Positions 1-6,989 of a stretch of 18,458 bases of DNA are shown here, in pieces; the stretch's first letter is position 1; the number at the start of each line of letters is the position of its first letter. Source of the DNA: DATCDR01 sp036510575 (lineage in GTDB: Bacteria; Actinomycetota; Acidimicrobiia; Acidimicrobiales; Bog-793); contig DATCDR010000002.1 of the NCBI GenBank assembly GCA_036510575.1, positions 1-18,458 on the forward strand. The letters are read 5' to 3'. A model generated the notes under the pieces. The model was not told where the DNA came from. It searched no databases and saw nothing but the letters and a program-made list of their open reading frames with translations. A program made the position numbers and the translations under genes.

Positions 1-4
1 AACC

Positions 5-15
5 GCCACAGGTTC
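5..15 (+). repeat. Outer terminal inverted repeat, left copy
   Basis: GCCACAGGTTC is the exact reverse complement of 2986-2996. The core CACAGGTT recurs directly at 48-55. The repeat's first six bases are also mirrored by TGTGGC at 25-30. Confidence 0.7.
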
Positions 16-29
16 CGCCCAACGTGTGG

Positions 30-40
30 CAGGTGGTGCC
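30..40 (+). repeat. Inner inverted repeat, left copy
   Basis: CAGGTGGTGCC lies six bases beyond the stop codon of the zinc-ribbon recombinase and is the exact reverse complement of 2893-2903. It is probably a recombinase-binding or subterminal site of the element. Confidence 0.65.
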
Positions 41-46
41 GAAAGG

Positions 47-1486
47 TCACAGGTTGGTCAGGCGAGCTTCGTCGACCTGATCGGCCAGGTAGTACTCGAC
101 GCCGTGGTAGCTCATGCCGAATAGCTCAGTCACCAGCATCGGGTCGGTGGTCGTCGCGAGCTGCGCGATGCGGCAGCACCGCAGCTGTTGGGGACTGACC
201 CCGAGCGGCCTCAGAAGATCACTGGCGTAGCCCTGCGCGACCGGTTGGCTGGTCACTTTGGTGCGGCGGTTGACCAGGACATGGGGGTTGGAGGTGCCGA
301 GCGTCTCTCGATGACAAAGGACTCGCTCGAGCGCCGACCAGGTGGACGGGTCGAGTGGGACGAGGTGCGCACGGCCGCGCAGTGCCACAGCGTTCAAGGC
401 GTGATCGATGTCGCTCAGCGCGAGCTGGCGCAGCTCGTCGACCGAAACACCGTGGACGAGGGCGAGCAGCCCGATCAGCGCTTCGTTCGGAGAGGCTGAG
501 GTATCGGTCGTCCAGCGACGAAAGAGCCGGCGCTGGCAAGAGAGATCGATGACCGATCCGGAGAAATGCCGCCGGACCGAGCTGCGGAGATCTCGCGTCG
601 GGTCGACCAGGACGAGCCGCGACGATCGCGCCCAGACGAAGAAAGTCCGCAAGCTGGGCAGGAGGTGGCTGCCGAGCGGTGAACGCTCCGCCAGGAACGC
701 CTCGACGTCGCCCGCCGCGACGCTCGCCCAGTCGCCGAGCCCGGCGTTGGCGCAGGCGAAATCGACGATCACCTCGAGATGGATGTGCAGGGTCTGATCG
801 CTCCGAGGACGGGCACCGACACGCTTCGCGCGGCGTTGGTTGGTGAGCTCGGCGTCGGCGAAGCGCTGCAGCACGCTCCGGAGGGACTCTGGCGCACGGG
901 CGATGAGGCGCCCCCGCCGCTGTCGCGAGCGAGCCGCAGCGTCGCCGCCCGCGGCGACGAGTCCTCTCGCGGAGAGGAACTCTTCGAGGGCCCAACCGAG
1001 CGGCGTCAGCTTCCCGTTGTCGTGGGTGGCGTTGGCGACGAGCGAAGTGAGATCGTCCGCCGAGGCGAGAAGTCGGCCGAGCTCACCGAGGTGCCGACAC
1101 GCCTCCGAGGGGCTGTAACGAGCAGCCACGTGAGCAACGAACGCGTCGAACCACTCCGGCGTGTCCTCGCCGAGGCGGCGCGAGAGTCCTGCCGCGTAGG
1201 TCCAGGTCCGCTCCGGCATCTTCATCAGGCATCGGTTGCAGCGGCCGTGAGCGACGAGTGCTCGGCCCTCTCCACAGGTGATGCAGGGCGGGACGACTCG
1301 AGCATCCCGGGGGCGGGTGACATAGACGCAGAAGTCACAGCACCTCGAGGGATCGATGATCGGGCGTCGCTTGCCACAGCGGGCGCAGGGGCCGAGCGTG
1401 CCTGTACGTCGGCGCCGCGAGTAGCACGAAGAACACCGGGTGCAGCGCGGGCTCGCGGGCTCGCCACACTCCGAACAGCCCCTCAC
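47..1486 (-). CDS. Divergent tyrosine recombinase-like protein with N-terminal zinc-ribbon motifs
   Basis: The GTG at 1486 is preferred: its first bases overlap the TGA of the Xre-like gene by 4 bp, giving 479 aa, and everything further upstream in this frame is a shadow of that gene. Three C-x2-C...C-x2-C clusters (residues 4-21, 34-53, 68-86) look like tandem zinc ribbons. The C-terminal half has a phage-integrase-like fold: a core-binding region around 230-300 and a catalytic-like region to the end, finishing in a tyrosine-rich motif (Y465/Y466). Catalytic residues are poorly kept. The usual H-x-x-R is Q-x-x-R (R436), the L-G-H motif reads F-G-M, and the first arginine position (G-V-S-V-D-E-L) has no arginine. 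It may act as a DNA-binding or architectural partner of the complete recombinase upstream. The role is inferred; family membership is fairly secure. Confidence 0.75.
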   Translation of the reverse strand: MRGCSECGEPASPRCTRCSSCYSRRRRTGTLGPCARCGKRRPIIDPSRCCDFCVYVTRPRDARVVPPCITCGEGRALVAHGRCNRCLMKMPERTWTYAAGLSRRLGEDTPEWFDAFVAHVAARYSPSEACRHLGELGRLLASADDLTSLVANATHDNGKLTPLGWALEEFLSARGLVAAGGDAAARSRQRRGRLIARAPESLRSVLQRFADAELTNQRRAKRVGARPRSDQTLHIHLEVIVDFACANAGLGDWASVAAGDVEAFLAERSPLGSHLLPSLRTFFVWARSSRLVLVDPTRDLRSSVRRHFSGSVIDLSCQRRLFRRWTTDTSASPNEALIGLLALVHGVSVDELRQLALSDIDHALNAVALRGRAHLVPLDPSTWSALERVLCHRETLGTSNPHVLVNRRTKVTSQPVAQGYASDLLRPLGVSPQQLRCCRIAQLATTTDPMLVTELFGMSYHGVEYYLADQVDEARLTNL

Positions 1487-1791
1487 AGCGGCGGCATCGA
1501 CCGCCCCCGTCCAGGAGAGGGCTCGGGTCGCTTGGCGCGCTTTGGCCTCGCGGCTGCAGCCACCGGGGTGGTGTCGACCTCGATCAGGTCCCCCGGAGAG
1601 CAGTCGAGCGCGGTGCACAGCGCGGCGAGCGTGGAGAGCTTGAGCTGGCGGGGCTGGCCGCTCATGAGCGCGGAGACCGACGCCGGGGAGAGCTCGAGCC
1701 CGGCACGTTCTGCAAGCAGCCGGCGAAGCGCGGCGCCGGTCCAGACCTCTCGTTGCGCCGCGGCCATGCGAAGGCGCCACTTCACGTCCAT
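1483..1791 (-). CDS. Small Xre/Cro-like helix-turn-helix protein
   Basis: This 102-aa protein sits between two recombinase genes. Residues about 18-72 resemble the Cro/C1 helix-turn-helix: an A-L-R-R-L-L helix, then S-P-A-S-V-S-A-L-M-S-G (recognition helix), then L-S-T-L-A-A-L-C-T-A-L-D-C-S-P-G-D-L-I, the standard ending of Xre domains. The tail is basic and proline-rich. The start ATG lies one base after the stop of the upstream recombinase, and its own stop overlaps the GTG of the next gene, so all three genes are probably translationally coupled. It could repress the operon or assist in directing recombination. Both are inferences. Confidence 0.8.
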   Translation of the reverse strand: MDVKWRLRMAAAQREVWTGAALRRLLAERAGLELSPASVSALMSGQPRQLKLSTLAALCTALDCSPGDLIEVDTTPVAAAARPKRAKRPEPSPGRGRSMPPL

Positions 1792-1792
1792 C

Positions 1793-2857
1793 TCACCCGT
1801 CTCCCTTCTCGAGCTCGGACAGGTTGACCGAGAGGGCTCGCCGATAGGCGTCCTCGATGAACGTCGAAGACGGCGTCACATACCGCATGGTGGTCCCGAT
1901 CTGCCAATGTCCAAGTAGCTGTTGGATGGCGACGAGATCGACGCCGCGTTCATAGTTGTGCGTCGCACACGCGTGACGTAGTCCATGCGGGCTGAAGTGC
2001 CCCTCGGGTCCAGCGCCTTCTGCGGCGAGAATCTGACGTAGCCGGTTGCCGACCGTGCCCCGGTGGATCGCACCACCGCCTTCGTCGCAAAAGAGCGCTG
2101 CGCCGGGCCCGAACCTCGGGCGCACCTCGGCGAGATACCAGCCCAAGATGAGGTCGAGGCCGTCGAGCAGCGGCACCCACCGTGCCCGGGGACCGGATGT
2201 TCTCGTTCCCTTGCCGAAGCGCACGTGCGCCTTGCCGAACGGACCACGGTCGAGATGGATGTCCGCGACGTCAAGGCGAGCGGCTTCGTCTGAGCGGATC
2301 CCGGCGTGATAGAGCGTCCTGAAGAGCGCGTAGTCCCGCCCCGCGGTGCCGAACTTGCGGGCTGTGGCGATCTGGTCGCGCAGATAGCCGAAGAACTCCT
2401 CCAGGCGAGCGACGCTCGGCGGTGGGCGCGACGCCTCTGCGCCATTGGCAACGTGACGTGCGCTGTTGAACGCGTCGACCGGCTCGTCCATCACGACACC
2501 GAAGCGTCGTTCGATCTCGGAGCCATGCCGGGCGAGCACGAAGGAATGGAAGTTCTTGAACACCTGCAGATAGCCCATCCGCGTCGAGGGGGCGAGTCCG
2601 GCGTTAGCGAGATCGAGCATCACCCGGTCGATGTCGTCGCGACTGACAGCCCACACCGGCTGCCCACACCGCTCGAGGAACCGTTCGAGCGTGGGAACGG
2701 CGCCGTCGATCGTGCGCTGGCTAAAGGAGCGAGCGACGAGCGAGTCCGCCCACCGATCGAGGCAGCGGCCCTCGAAGCCAACAGCGTCGAGCAGCTGGTC
2801 GAACGGCTCTTTCGCGTCGACGGAGCCGCTCACGAGATGCAATCGAACTGCTGGCAT
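1793..2857 (-). CDS. Tyrosine recombinase/integrase (XerC/D-like)
   Basis: The 354-aa protein has the full two-domain layout of tyrosine recombinases. Residues about 30-130 form the SAM-like core-binding domain and 150-340 the catalytic domain. All active-site residues are visible: R188 in G-I-R-S-D-E, K216 in the beta-hairpin F-G-K-G, H291-x-x-R294 in S-P-H-G-L-R-H, H317 in L-L-G-H-W and nucleophile Y326 in T-M-R-Y-V. It should cut and rejoin DNA through a 3'-phosphotyrosine bond and is the likely catalytic engine of the element. It is first in a three-gene operon with essentially no spacing to the Xre-like gene. The ATG at 2857 is preceded by a purine run, G-G-G-A-A-G-G, 11 bases upstream, and it sits within a 15-bp palindrome. 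Confidence 0.92.
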   Translation of the reverse strand: MPAVRLHLVSGSVDAKEPFDQLLDAVGFEGRCLDRWADSLVARSFSQRTIDGAVPTLERFLERCGQPVWAVSRDDIDRVMLDLANAGLAPSTRMGYLQVFKNFHSFVLARHGSEIERRFGVVMDEPVDAFNSARHVANGAEASRPPPSVARLEEFFGYLRDQIATARKFGTAGRDYALFRTLYHAGIRSDEAARLDVADIHLDRGPFGKAHVRFGKGTRTSGPRARWVPLLDGLDLILGWYLAEVRPRFGPGAALFCDEGGGAIHRGTVGNRLRQILAAEGAGPEGHFSPHGLRHACATHNYERGVDLVAIQQLLGHWQIGTTMRYVTPSSTFIEDAYRRALSVNLSELEKGDG

Positions 2858-2866
2858 TCAATGCCA
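2852..2866 (-). promoter_or_regulatory. Palindrome over the recombinase start codon
   Basis: TGGCATT-N-AATGCCA is a perfect 7-bp palindrome with one central base. It includes the ATG of the first recombinase. It could be an operator for the Xre-like protein of the same operon or a small hairpin limiting initiation. The position is seen; the role is inferred. Confidence 0.4.
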
Positions 2867-2892
2867 TACCTTCCCGTTGCCAGAAAGATTCA

Positions 2893-2903
2893 GGCACCAC
2901 CTG
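2893..2903 (-). repeat. Inner inverted repeat, right copy
   Basis: GGCACCACCTG on the plus strand is the exact reverse complement of 30-40. It lies upstream of the recombinase operon, 36 bases from the start codon. Confidence 0.65.
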
Positions 2904-2907
2904 ACAA

Positions 2908-2926
2908 TGGCTCAGACAACGAGCCA
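2908..2926. repeat. Short inverted repeat near the element's right end
   Basis: TGGCTC and GAGCCA are separated by seven bases. Two arms around a 7-bp spacer is the geometry of a tyrosine-recombinase core site, although the arms are short. It may equally be an operator of the recombinase operon. Confidence 0.4.
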
Positions 2927-2985
2927 AATCAAGGACCGTCGAGAAGGGTCCATCGTGCCAGCTCACAGGGCTTTTCCGCTGAAAC

Positions 2986-2996
2986 GAACCTGTGGC
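2986..2996 (-). repeat. Outer terminal inverted repeat, right copy
   Basis: GAACCTGTGGC is the exact reverse complement of 5-15. Relaxase-helicase homology begins 2-8 bases to its right. A further CACAGG lies at 2964-2969, facing the CCTGTG of this repeat. Confidence 0.7.
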
Positions 2997-4059
2997 TAGA
3001 ACAGATGCGGTTGGACCGGGCGGCATCTTCCGCACGCTCGTTGCCGACCACGGCGCGCACGAACTCGAAACGGTCCGTCGCTTCCATCACGCGTGGGAAG
3101 CCGCCGCGTCGCTCCACCTCCGCGAAGGGAACCCAACGATCCTCGACGCCTACCAATGGCACGGGAGGATTGTCGGGGGCAGCCGCGCGGAGATGATCGA
3201 CCGCGCCTTCGAGGCGTGGCGAGTCGCGTACCAAGAAGGAGAACCGCTCCTGTTGATCGCGGGCGACAACGCGACCGCGGACGAGCTTGCACGGCGTTGT
3301 CGCGCCGAACTCATCGCGCATCGTTACGTGAGCGGAGTCGGTGTCCCGATCGCGACCGGTACCGCGAGTAACGGCGATCAGATCGTGACACTCGAGAACG
3401 ACCGGCGCATCAAGACCTCTCGTGGCGACTACGTGCGCAACGGCAGCCGTTGGATGGTGACCGGCGTTGCGCCGGATGGCTCGCTCAACGTTGTCTCGCA
3501 GGACCACGCCGGCTCAGCGACGCTGCCCGCGGAGTACGTCAGGGAACACGTTGCGCTCGGCTATGCCGTCACCGTCCACAAGACGCAGGGACAGACGACC
3601 GAGCGCGCGGCATTGCTCGTCGACGAGCGGATGAGCGCGGCGCAGCTCTACGTCGGGATGAGCCGGGGCCGCGAAGAGAACCGGGCCTTCGTGATCTGCT
3701 CGGACGACGACCCCGACGAGCACGTCCGGCGACCGTCAATCACCGCACTCGATGTGTTGACGAACGTGATGCGTCGTGACGACGTCAACCGGTCCGCGCA
3801 CGACGTGTTGCGGAGGAACCTGGCTCAGTCGGAGGTCCGAGAGGGCGCCGTGCCGCAGGCGGAACGGTCGCCGAAGGCTCCGCTTCCGGGCAGTAAACGG
3901 AGTGACCTCGCGCTTCCCGTCAAGCGCGATCCGGGTAAGAACTCGATGTCGCAACTCGACCCGGCAACGCGCGCCGTCCTCCTTCGTTCAGTGCGACGGT
4001 CACGGCTCGCTTCGCCGCCACCACCGAGCCGGGGTCGAGGCCCGGTGCGGGAGCAGTAA
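2992..4059 (+). pseudogene. 5'-truncated conjugative relaxase/helicase (MobF/TraA-like), C-terminal part
   Basis: The 355 codons match the C-terminal helicase part of actinobacterial TraA/TrwC-type relaxases. Seen are a G-P-G-G-I-F-R segment following helicase motif III, superfamily 1 motif V (V-T-V-H-K-T-Q-G-Q-T, residues 193-202) and motif VI (L-Y-V-G-M-S-R-G-R-E, 219-228). The N-terminal relaxase domain, Walker A and motifs II-III are missing. The frame closes at a stop at 2980 inside the mobile element, so the apparent GTG at 2992 is an artefact of truncation. The intact enzyme would nick the origin of transfer and unwind plasmid DNA; the remnant cannot. The gene was probably cut by insertion of the neighbouring element, with its 5' half left of the window. 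The tail after residue about 290 is low-complexity. Confidence 0.85.
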
Positions 4060-4226
4060 CTAGGCGCGCCTCACGCGAGAACCGCCAATCTGTAGCCGCG
4101 CGAGCGTTGCTCGCTGATTGATCTTCGGTGTTCGCGATCGCCACCGAACGGCACTTCGAGGTTATTGACCGCGCGAAATGGACGTGATGTGCGTCGGGAA
4201 CGTTCGTCGCAATCCTTGCTGTCGGA

Positions 4227-4697
4227 TTAGGGGGCCACGGTAATGCTGGGTTCGACTGTGATTTCCGTAGTGAGAGAGTTGGCGATATAACACTCGCGAT
4301 GAGCCACCTCCAGGAGATGTCGCACCCTCTCTTCGCTTGTTCCGTTCCCTACTCGGATTTGTGGACGGAGAACAATTCTCGTTAGGCGCATCGGCGACGA
4401 GTCTTCGGGCATTGTTCCTTCTGCGTCGTCGTCATATTGGAGGACATCGACCCGCGCTCGTGCAGCGACCGCCAAGAAGCTGAGCAGTTGGCAGGAGGCT
4501 GCCGCCAGCACAAGTAGTTCCTCCGGGCTCAGCATCGCCGCCTCGCCGCGGAAAGCGGGATCAGCCGAAAGGCGTACGCGTACGCCAGAAGCGGAGGCAC
4601 CGGCTTCATGTGCCCGGCTGTAAGTCTCGTAGCCGGCACCCGTTGATCCCGACCAGTGGCAGTCCACTCGATAGGTGTGGTTGAACATTTCGCTCAC
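4227..4697 (-). CDS. OsmC/Ohr-family peroxide-stress protein
   Basis: The 156-aa product (153 aa if the ATG at 4688 is used instead of GTG 4697) shows the OsmC layout: an N-terminal beta part, then A-A-A-S-C-Q-L-L-S-F-L with the first redox cysteine (C69), and E-C-Y-I-A-N-S-L with the second (C136). In this family the two cysteines reduce organic or fatty-acid hydroperoxides in the cytoplasm through a thiol/disulphide cycle. Length is normal and both cysteines are present, so it should be active. A GAGGTA lies just before the GTG, which makes the exact start uncertain. It is divergent from the GNAT gene across about 110 bp. Whether it is of the Ohr or the YhfA/OsmC subtype cannot be told by eye. 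Confidence 0.88.
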   Translation of the reverse strand: MSEMFNHTYRVDCHWSGSTGAGYETYSRAHEAGASASGVRVRLSADPAFRGEAAMLSPEELLVLAAASCQLLSFLAVAARARVDVLQYDDDAEGTMPEDSSPMRLTRIVLRPQIRVGNGTSEERVRHLLEVAHRECYIANSLTTEITVEPSITVAP

Positions 4698-4810
4698 TAC
4701 CTCGACGCTAGTTGTCGGGAATTGGCTCAGACCTTTGCGATACGCCGACTACCCGTGGAGCCTGAGGCAGCTCGTCGGATCGCTCGACCAGCGAGTTATG
4801 GTGCAGCTAT
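4698..4810. promoter_or_regulatory. Divergent intergenic region, OsmC-like and GNAT genes
   Basis: These 113 bases must hold promoters for both divergent genes. I see no convincing -35/-10 pair or operator palindrome. Confidence 0.35.
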
Positions 4811-5245
4811 ATGACCGGGAGTGTGCGGCCAGCGACGATCAACGATGCTGATCGAATACTGATTCTTACGATCGACTTCGCGGCATCGCGTCGTCCGGAG
4901 TTCGAGCCGACGAGCGCGGAGTTCCGGCGCTCGATGGCAGCGGTAATCGAGAATGGCAACTCGTGCCTGTTGGTCGCTCAGGTCGACGATGAAATCTCCG
5001 GATACCTACTCGGACATCTCCACGGCAGCTTCCTAGCGAATGGACCAGTCGGGTGGGTAGAAGAGGTCATGGTTGACAGCTCTCGCAGACGAATGGGGTT
5101 GGGCAAAGAGCTGATGTCCAGCTTCGAGCAATGGAGTGTCGAGCGCGGATGCCGCTTAGTCGCCCTCGGCACTAGATACGCGACTGACTTCTACCTGGCT
5201 TTGGGATACGAGGTCTCGGCTTCGCACCTGCGGAAACTGCTTTAA
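4811..5245 (+). CDS. GNAT-family N-acetyltransferase
   Basis: This 144-aa single-domain protein has the GNAT signature. Motif A occupies residues about 83-102: a beta strand (W-V-E-E-V-M-V) followed by R-R-R-M-G-L-G-K-E-L, the pyrophosphate-binding R/Q-x-x-G-x-G/A loop for acetyl-CoA. The late motif F-Y-L-A-L-G-Y-E (127-134) is the typical C-terminal substrate and CoA region. It should transfer an acetyl group from acetyl-CoA to an amine, but the substrate cannot be read from sequence. The gene is monocistronic, converging on the methyltransferase. The ATG at 4811 has no clear ribosome-binding site, so the start is only likely. Length matches the smaller GNATs. Confidence 0.85.
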   Translation: MTGSVRPATINDADRILILTIDFAASRRPEFEPTSAEFRRSMAAVIENGNSCLLVAQVDDEISGYLLGHLHGSFLANGPVGWVEEVMVDSSRRRMGLGKELMSSFEQWSVERGCRLVALGTRYATDFYLALGYEVSASHLRKLL

Positions 5246-5321
5246 CGGGCGGGCGCTTCAAGCTGACCACTACCGAATCGCGAACTAGCCACTGTCCCTA
5301 AACGTTGCTGGACGTGGGCAG

Positions 5322-5969
5322 TCACCTCTGAGCCTCCCAACGAACTCTTGCCGCAACGAACCAGTCGCTCTCGAGAAGAACAACCCCGTCGATCTCCTCG
5401 GCGAGTTGTCGCGCGGTGAAGTAACGCTTGTATACGCGATGCCGCGTTCCATCGTTGAGTACGCGTTCCTGCCACGCCTCCTTTGGCACCCCTGGTCTGA
5501 TCGCCGCATCGACGACCACGAGCTCGTCGGCAACACGGCTCGCCTCGGCCATAAATGCCTCACGCTCGTCGGGAGGGAGGTGGCCGTAGAAGTGGCTGGT
5601 GAACACGCGATCAAACGCGCCATCAGGAAAAGGGAGCGCAAGCGCGTCACCAACGCGAAATTCGCCACGAGGAATACGACCGGATGCGATCTCGACCATC
5701 GATGGGCTCTGGTCAATCCCGACGATTTCGCCAGAGAGGTGCCGCGTGAGGAATCCCGTACCGCACGCAATATCGAGGTTGGTCGCCGGGTCGAGCGCGG
5801 CGACGAACGACTCGAGACGCGCCACGTCCTCTGACCACCCCGGACGATCCCGATGCGCGTAGAGGCCAAGGCCGAGGTACCACTCGTCGTACTCCACTGC
5901 ACGCTGGTCGTAGTAGCTGGCTGTTGCCGCATCCCTCGCGAACATCGGTCCTGTATCCATCTTCACCAT
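5322..5969 (-). CDS. Class I SAM-dependent methyltransferase
   Basis: The 215-aa protein is a methyltransferase of the type 11 class. Motif I is L-D-I-A-C-G-T-G-F (65-73), the SAM-binding glycine loop. It is followed by the acidic residue after strand 2 (V-G-I-D, D86), the G-D-A-L-A-L-P-F-P-D-G-A-F-D post-motif and F-T-S-H-F-Y-G-H-L. The N-terminal Y-Y-D-Q-R-A-V-E-Y-D-E-W-Y region is typical of small-molecule methyltransferases. The substrate is unknown. The start could be the ATG at 5969 or the one three codons later, which has G-G-T-G-A-A-G directly before it. It lies 125 bases downstream of the inositol-monophosphatase-family gene on the same strand. Confidence 0.88.
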   Translation of the reverse strand: MVKMDTGPMFARDAATASYYDQRAVEYDEWYLGLGLYAHRDRPGWSEDVARLESFVAALDPATNLDIACGTGFLTRHLSGEIVGIDQSPSMVEIASGRIPRGEFRVGDALALPFPDGAFDRVFTSHFYGHLPPDEREAFMAEASRVADELVVVDAAIRPGVPKEAWQERVLNDGTRHRVYKRYFTARQLAEEIDGVVLLESDWFVAARVRWEAQR

Positions 5970-6094
5970 CCATCGTCCGGAACCATTTCAGCAGATGGCA
6001 GTCGGTCAAACGACTTGCCCGTGGCCGGTTGCGTGACTCGCCTCGGTGTTCATACGACGCACATATCCTGAGATTGGAACAGAGCGAAACCTGT

Positions 6095-6892
6095 TTACGT
6101 GTTACCGAGTCCCTCCAGCAACGCCTCGTGCAAGACGCCGTTTGAGAAAAGCGCGTTCCCGAGATCGAACCGCCTACCACCGAAGAGGTCGCTAAAGCGT
6201 CCACCTGCCTCTTCGATAATCGGGATGAACGCGGCGTGGTCCCAGGAATCGCCTCCGAAGTGAACTGATGCATCGGCAGCGCCCTCAGCGACTCGGATCA
6301 CGTGGTGCCACGGAGCGGTGTTGAGAGCAACGATTCGTTCGAGCCGGGCTGCACACTTATTCAATACCGGGCTGCGTACGTCAGCCGGAGGGAGGACGAG
6401 CACTCTCGCCCGCTCAAGCTCACTCGTGAGCGAGACCCCGAGACGCTGTCGCCTATCCGTGTGTGAGTCGCTCAGAGGAGCTGTCCACGCACCACCCCCA
6501 ACGGCGCCCCACCATCGCCTGTCGAGTCCAATGCTCGTCACGACGCCAGCTACTACGACCTCGTCGATGACACAAGCAATCAGGGTTCCCCAGTGTGGTT
6601 CGCCACGAGCAAATGCACCTGTACCGTCGATCCCGTCAACGATCCAACGTCGGTCCGAACCCTCGAACGGACCGATCTCCTCCCCAACAAATGCATCGCC
6701 GGGCACGAGCGACTGCGCCGCTGCAGCGATGGCCTCTTCGATTGCGAGATCCGCTGCCGTGACCGGTGAACCGTCAGGCTTCCTCCGAACTTCAAGGGAT
6801 TCTGACCCTACGAAGGTGCGACCAACGTCATCGGCTACGTCGGCAAGACGAAGTGCGATCGACAGAGTCGCTTCGTGCTTCGAGGGAGGCAT
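6095..6892 (-). CDS. Inositol monophosphatase-family phosphatase
   Basis: From the ATG at 6892 the product is 265 aa, the normal length of this Mg-dependent phosphatase family. The frame stays open upstream to 6985, but that extension is basic and has no family similarity. Visible metal-binding motifs are G-E-E (70-72), W-I-V-D-G-I-D-G-T (motif A, ending at 91) and W-D-H-A-A-F (217-222) followed by E-E-A-G-G-R-F-S-D (motif B region). Such enzymes hydrolyse inositol phosphates, histidinol phosphate (HisN) or 3'-phosphoadenosine phosphates (CysQ), and sequence reading cannot choose among them. There is no his gene nearby. It lies about 100 bases downstream of the phosphotransferase gene and may be cotranscribed with it. 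Confidence 0.87.
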   Translation of the reverse strand: MPPSKHEATLSIALRLADVADDVGRTFVGSESLEVRRKPDGSPVTAADLAIEEAIAAAAQSLVPGDAFVGEEIGPFEGSDRRWIVDGIDGTGAFARGEPHWGTLIACVIDEVVVAGVVTSIGLDRRWWGAVGGGAWTAPLSDSHTDRRQRLGVSLTSELERARVLVLPPADVRSPVLNKCAARLERIVALNTAPWHHVIRVAEGAADASVHFGGDSWDHAAFIPIIEEAGGRFSDLFGGRRFDLGNALFSNGVLHEALLEGLGNT

Positions 6893-6989
6893 AACGCATT
6901 TTGTCGCACGAGGTGCAATCGTGCTGAGGAGCCAGACAGCGTTACGTGCCCCAGAGCGCCGACCGCGTGACGCACTTCGACACATGCAT

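Larger units (their letters stand above)
5..2996. mobile_element. Compact element: two tyrosine recombinases plus Xre-like protein
   Basis: Three coupled minus-strand genes fill this interval. An 11-bp inverted repeat, GCCACAGGTTC (5-15) and GAACCTGTGGC (2986-2996), bounds it, and a second 11-bp pair lies inside (30-40 and 2893-2903). Immediately right of the outer repeat, relaxase-helicase homology starts abruptly, which supports 2996 as a true end. The left end is less certain because only four bases of flank are visible. Elements with two or three tyrosine recombinases are known (Tn554-like elements; recombinase-in-trio elements), but pairing with a small Xre-type protein and a zinc-ribbon partner is a different layout. 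No target duplication can be tested here. That the element is mobile is inferred from repeats, gene content and the interrupted host gene. Confidence 0.72.

Noticed and set aside
219..995. Long arginine-rich minus-strand frame, and plus-strand frames at 188-1918
   Set aside because: They lie over the zinc-ribbon recombinase in other frames and have the Arg/Ala/Pro-rich composition of high-GC shadows.
2306..3196. 296-aa plus-strand frame over the recombinase start
   Set aside because: It is antisense to a gene with all catalytic residues and crosses the element end, with no domain.
6892..6985. N-terminal extension of the inositol-monophosphatase-family protein
   Set aside because: It is a basic, low-complexity segment absent from family members; the ATG at 6892 gives the usual length.
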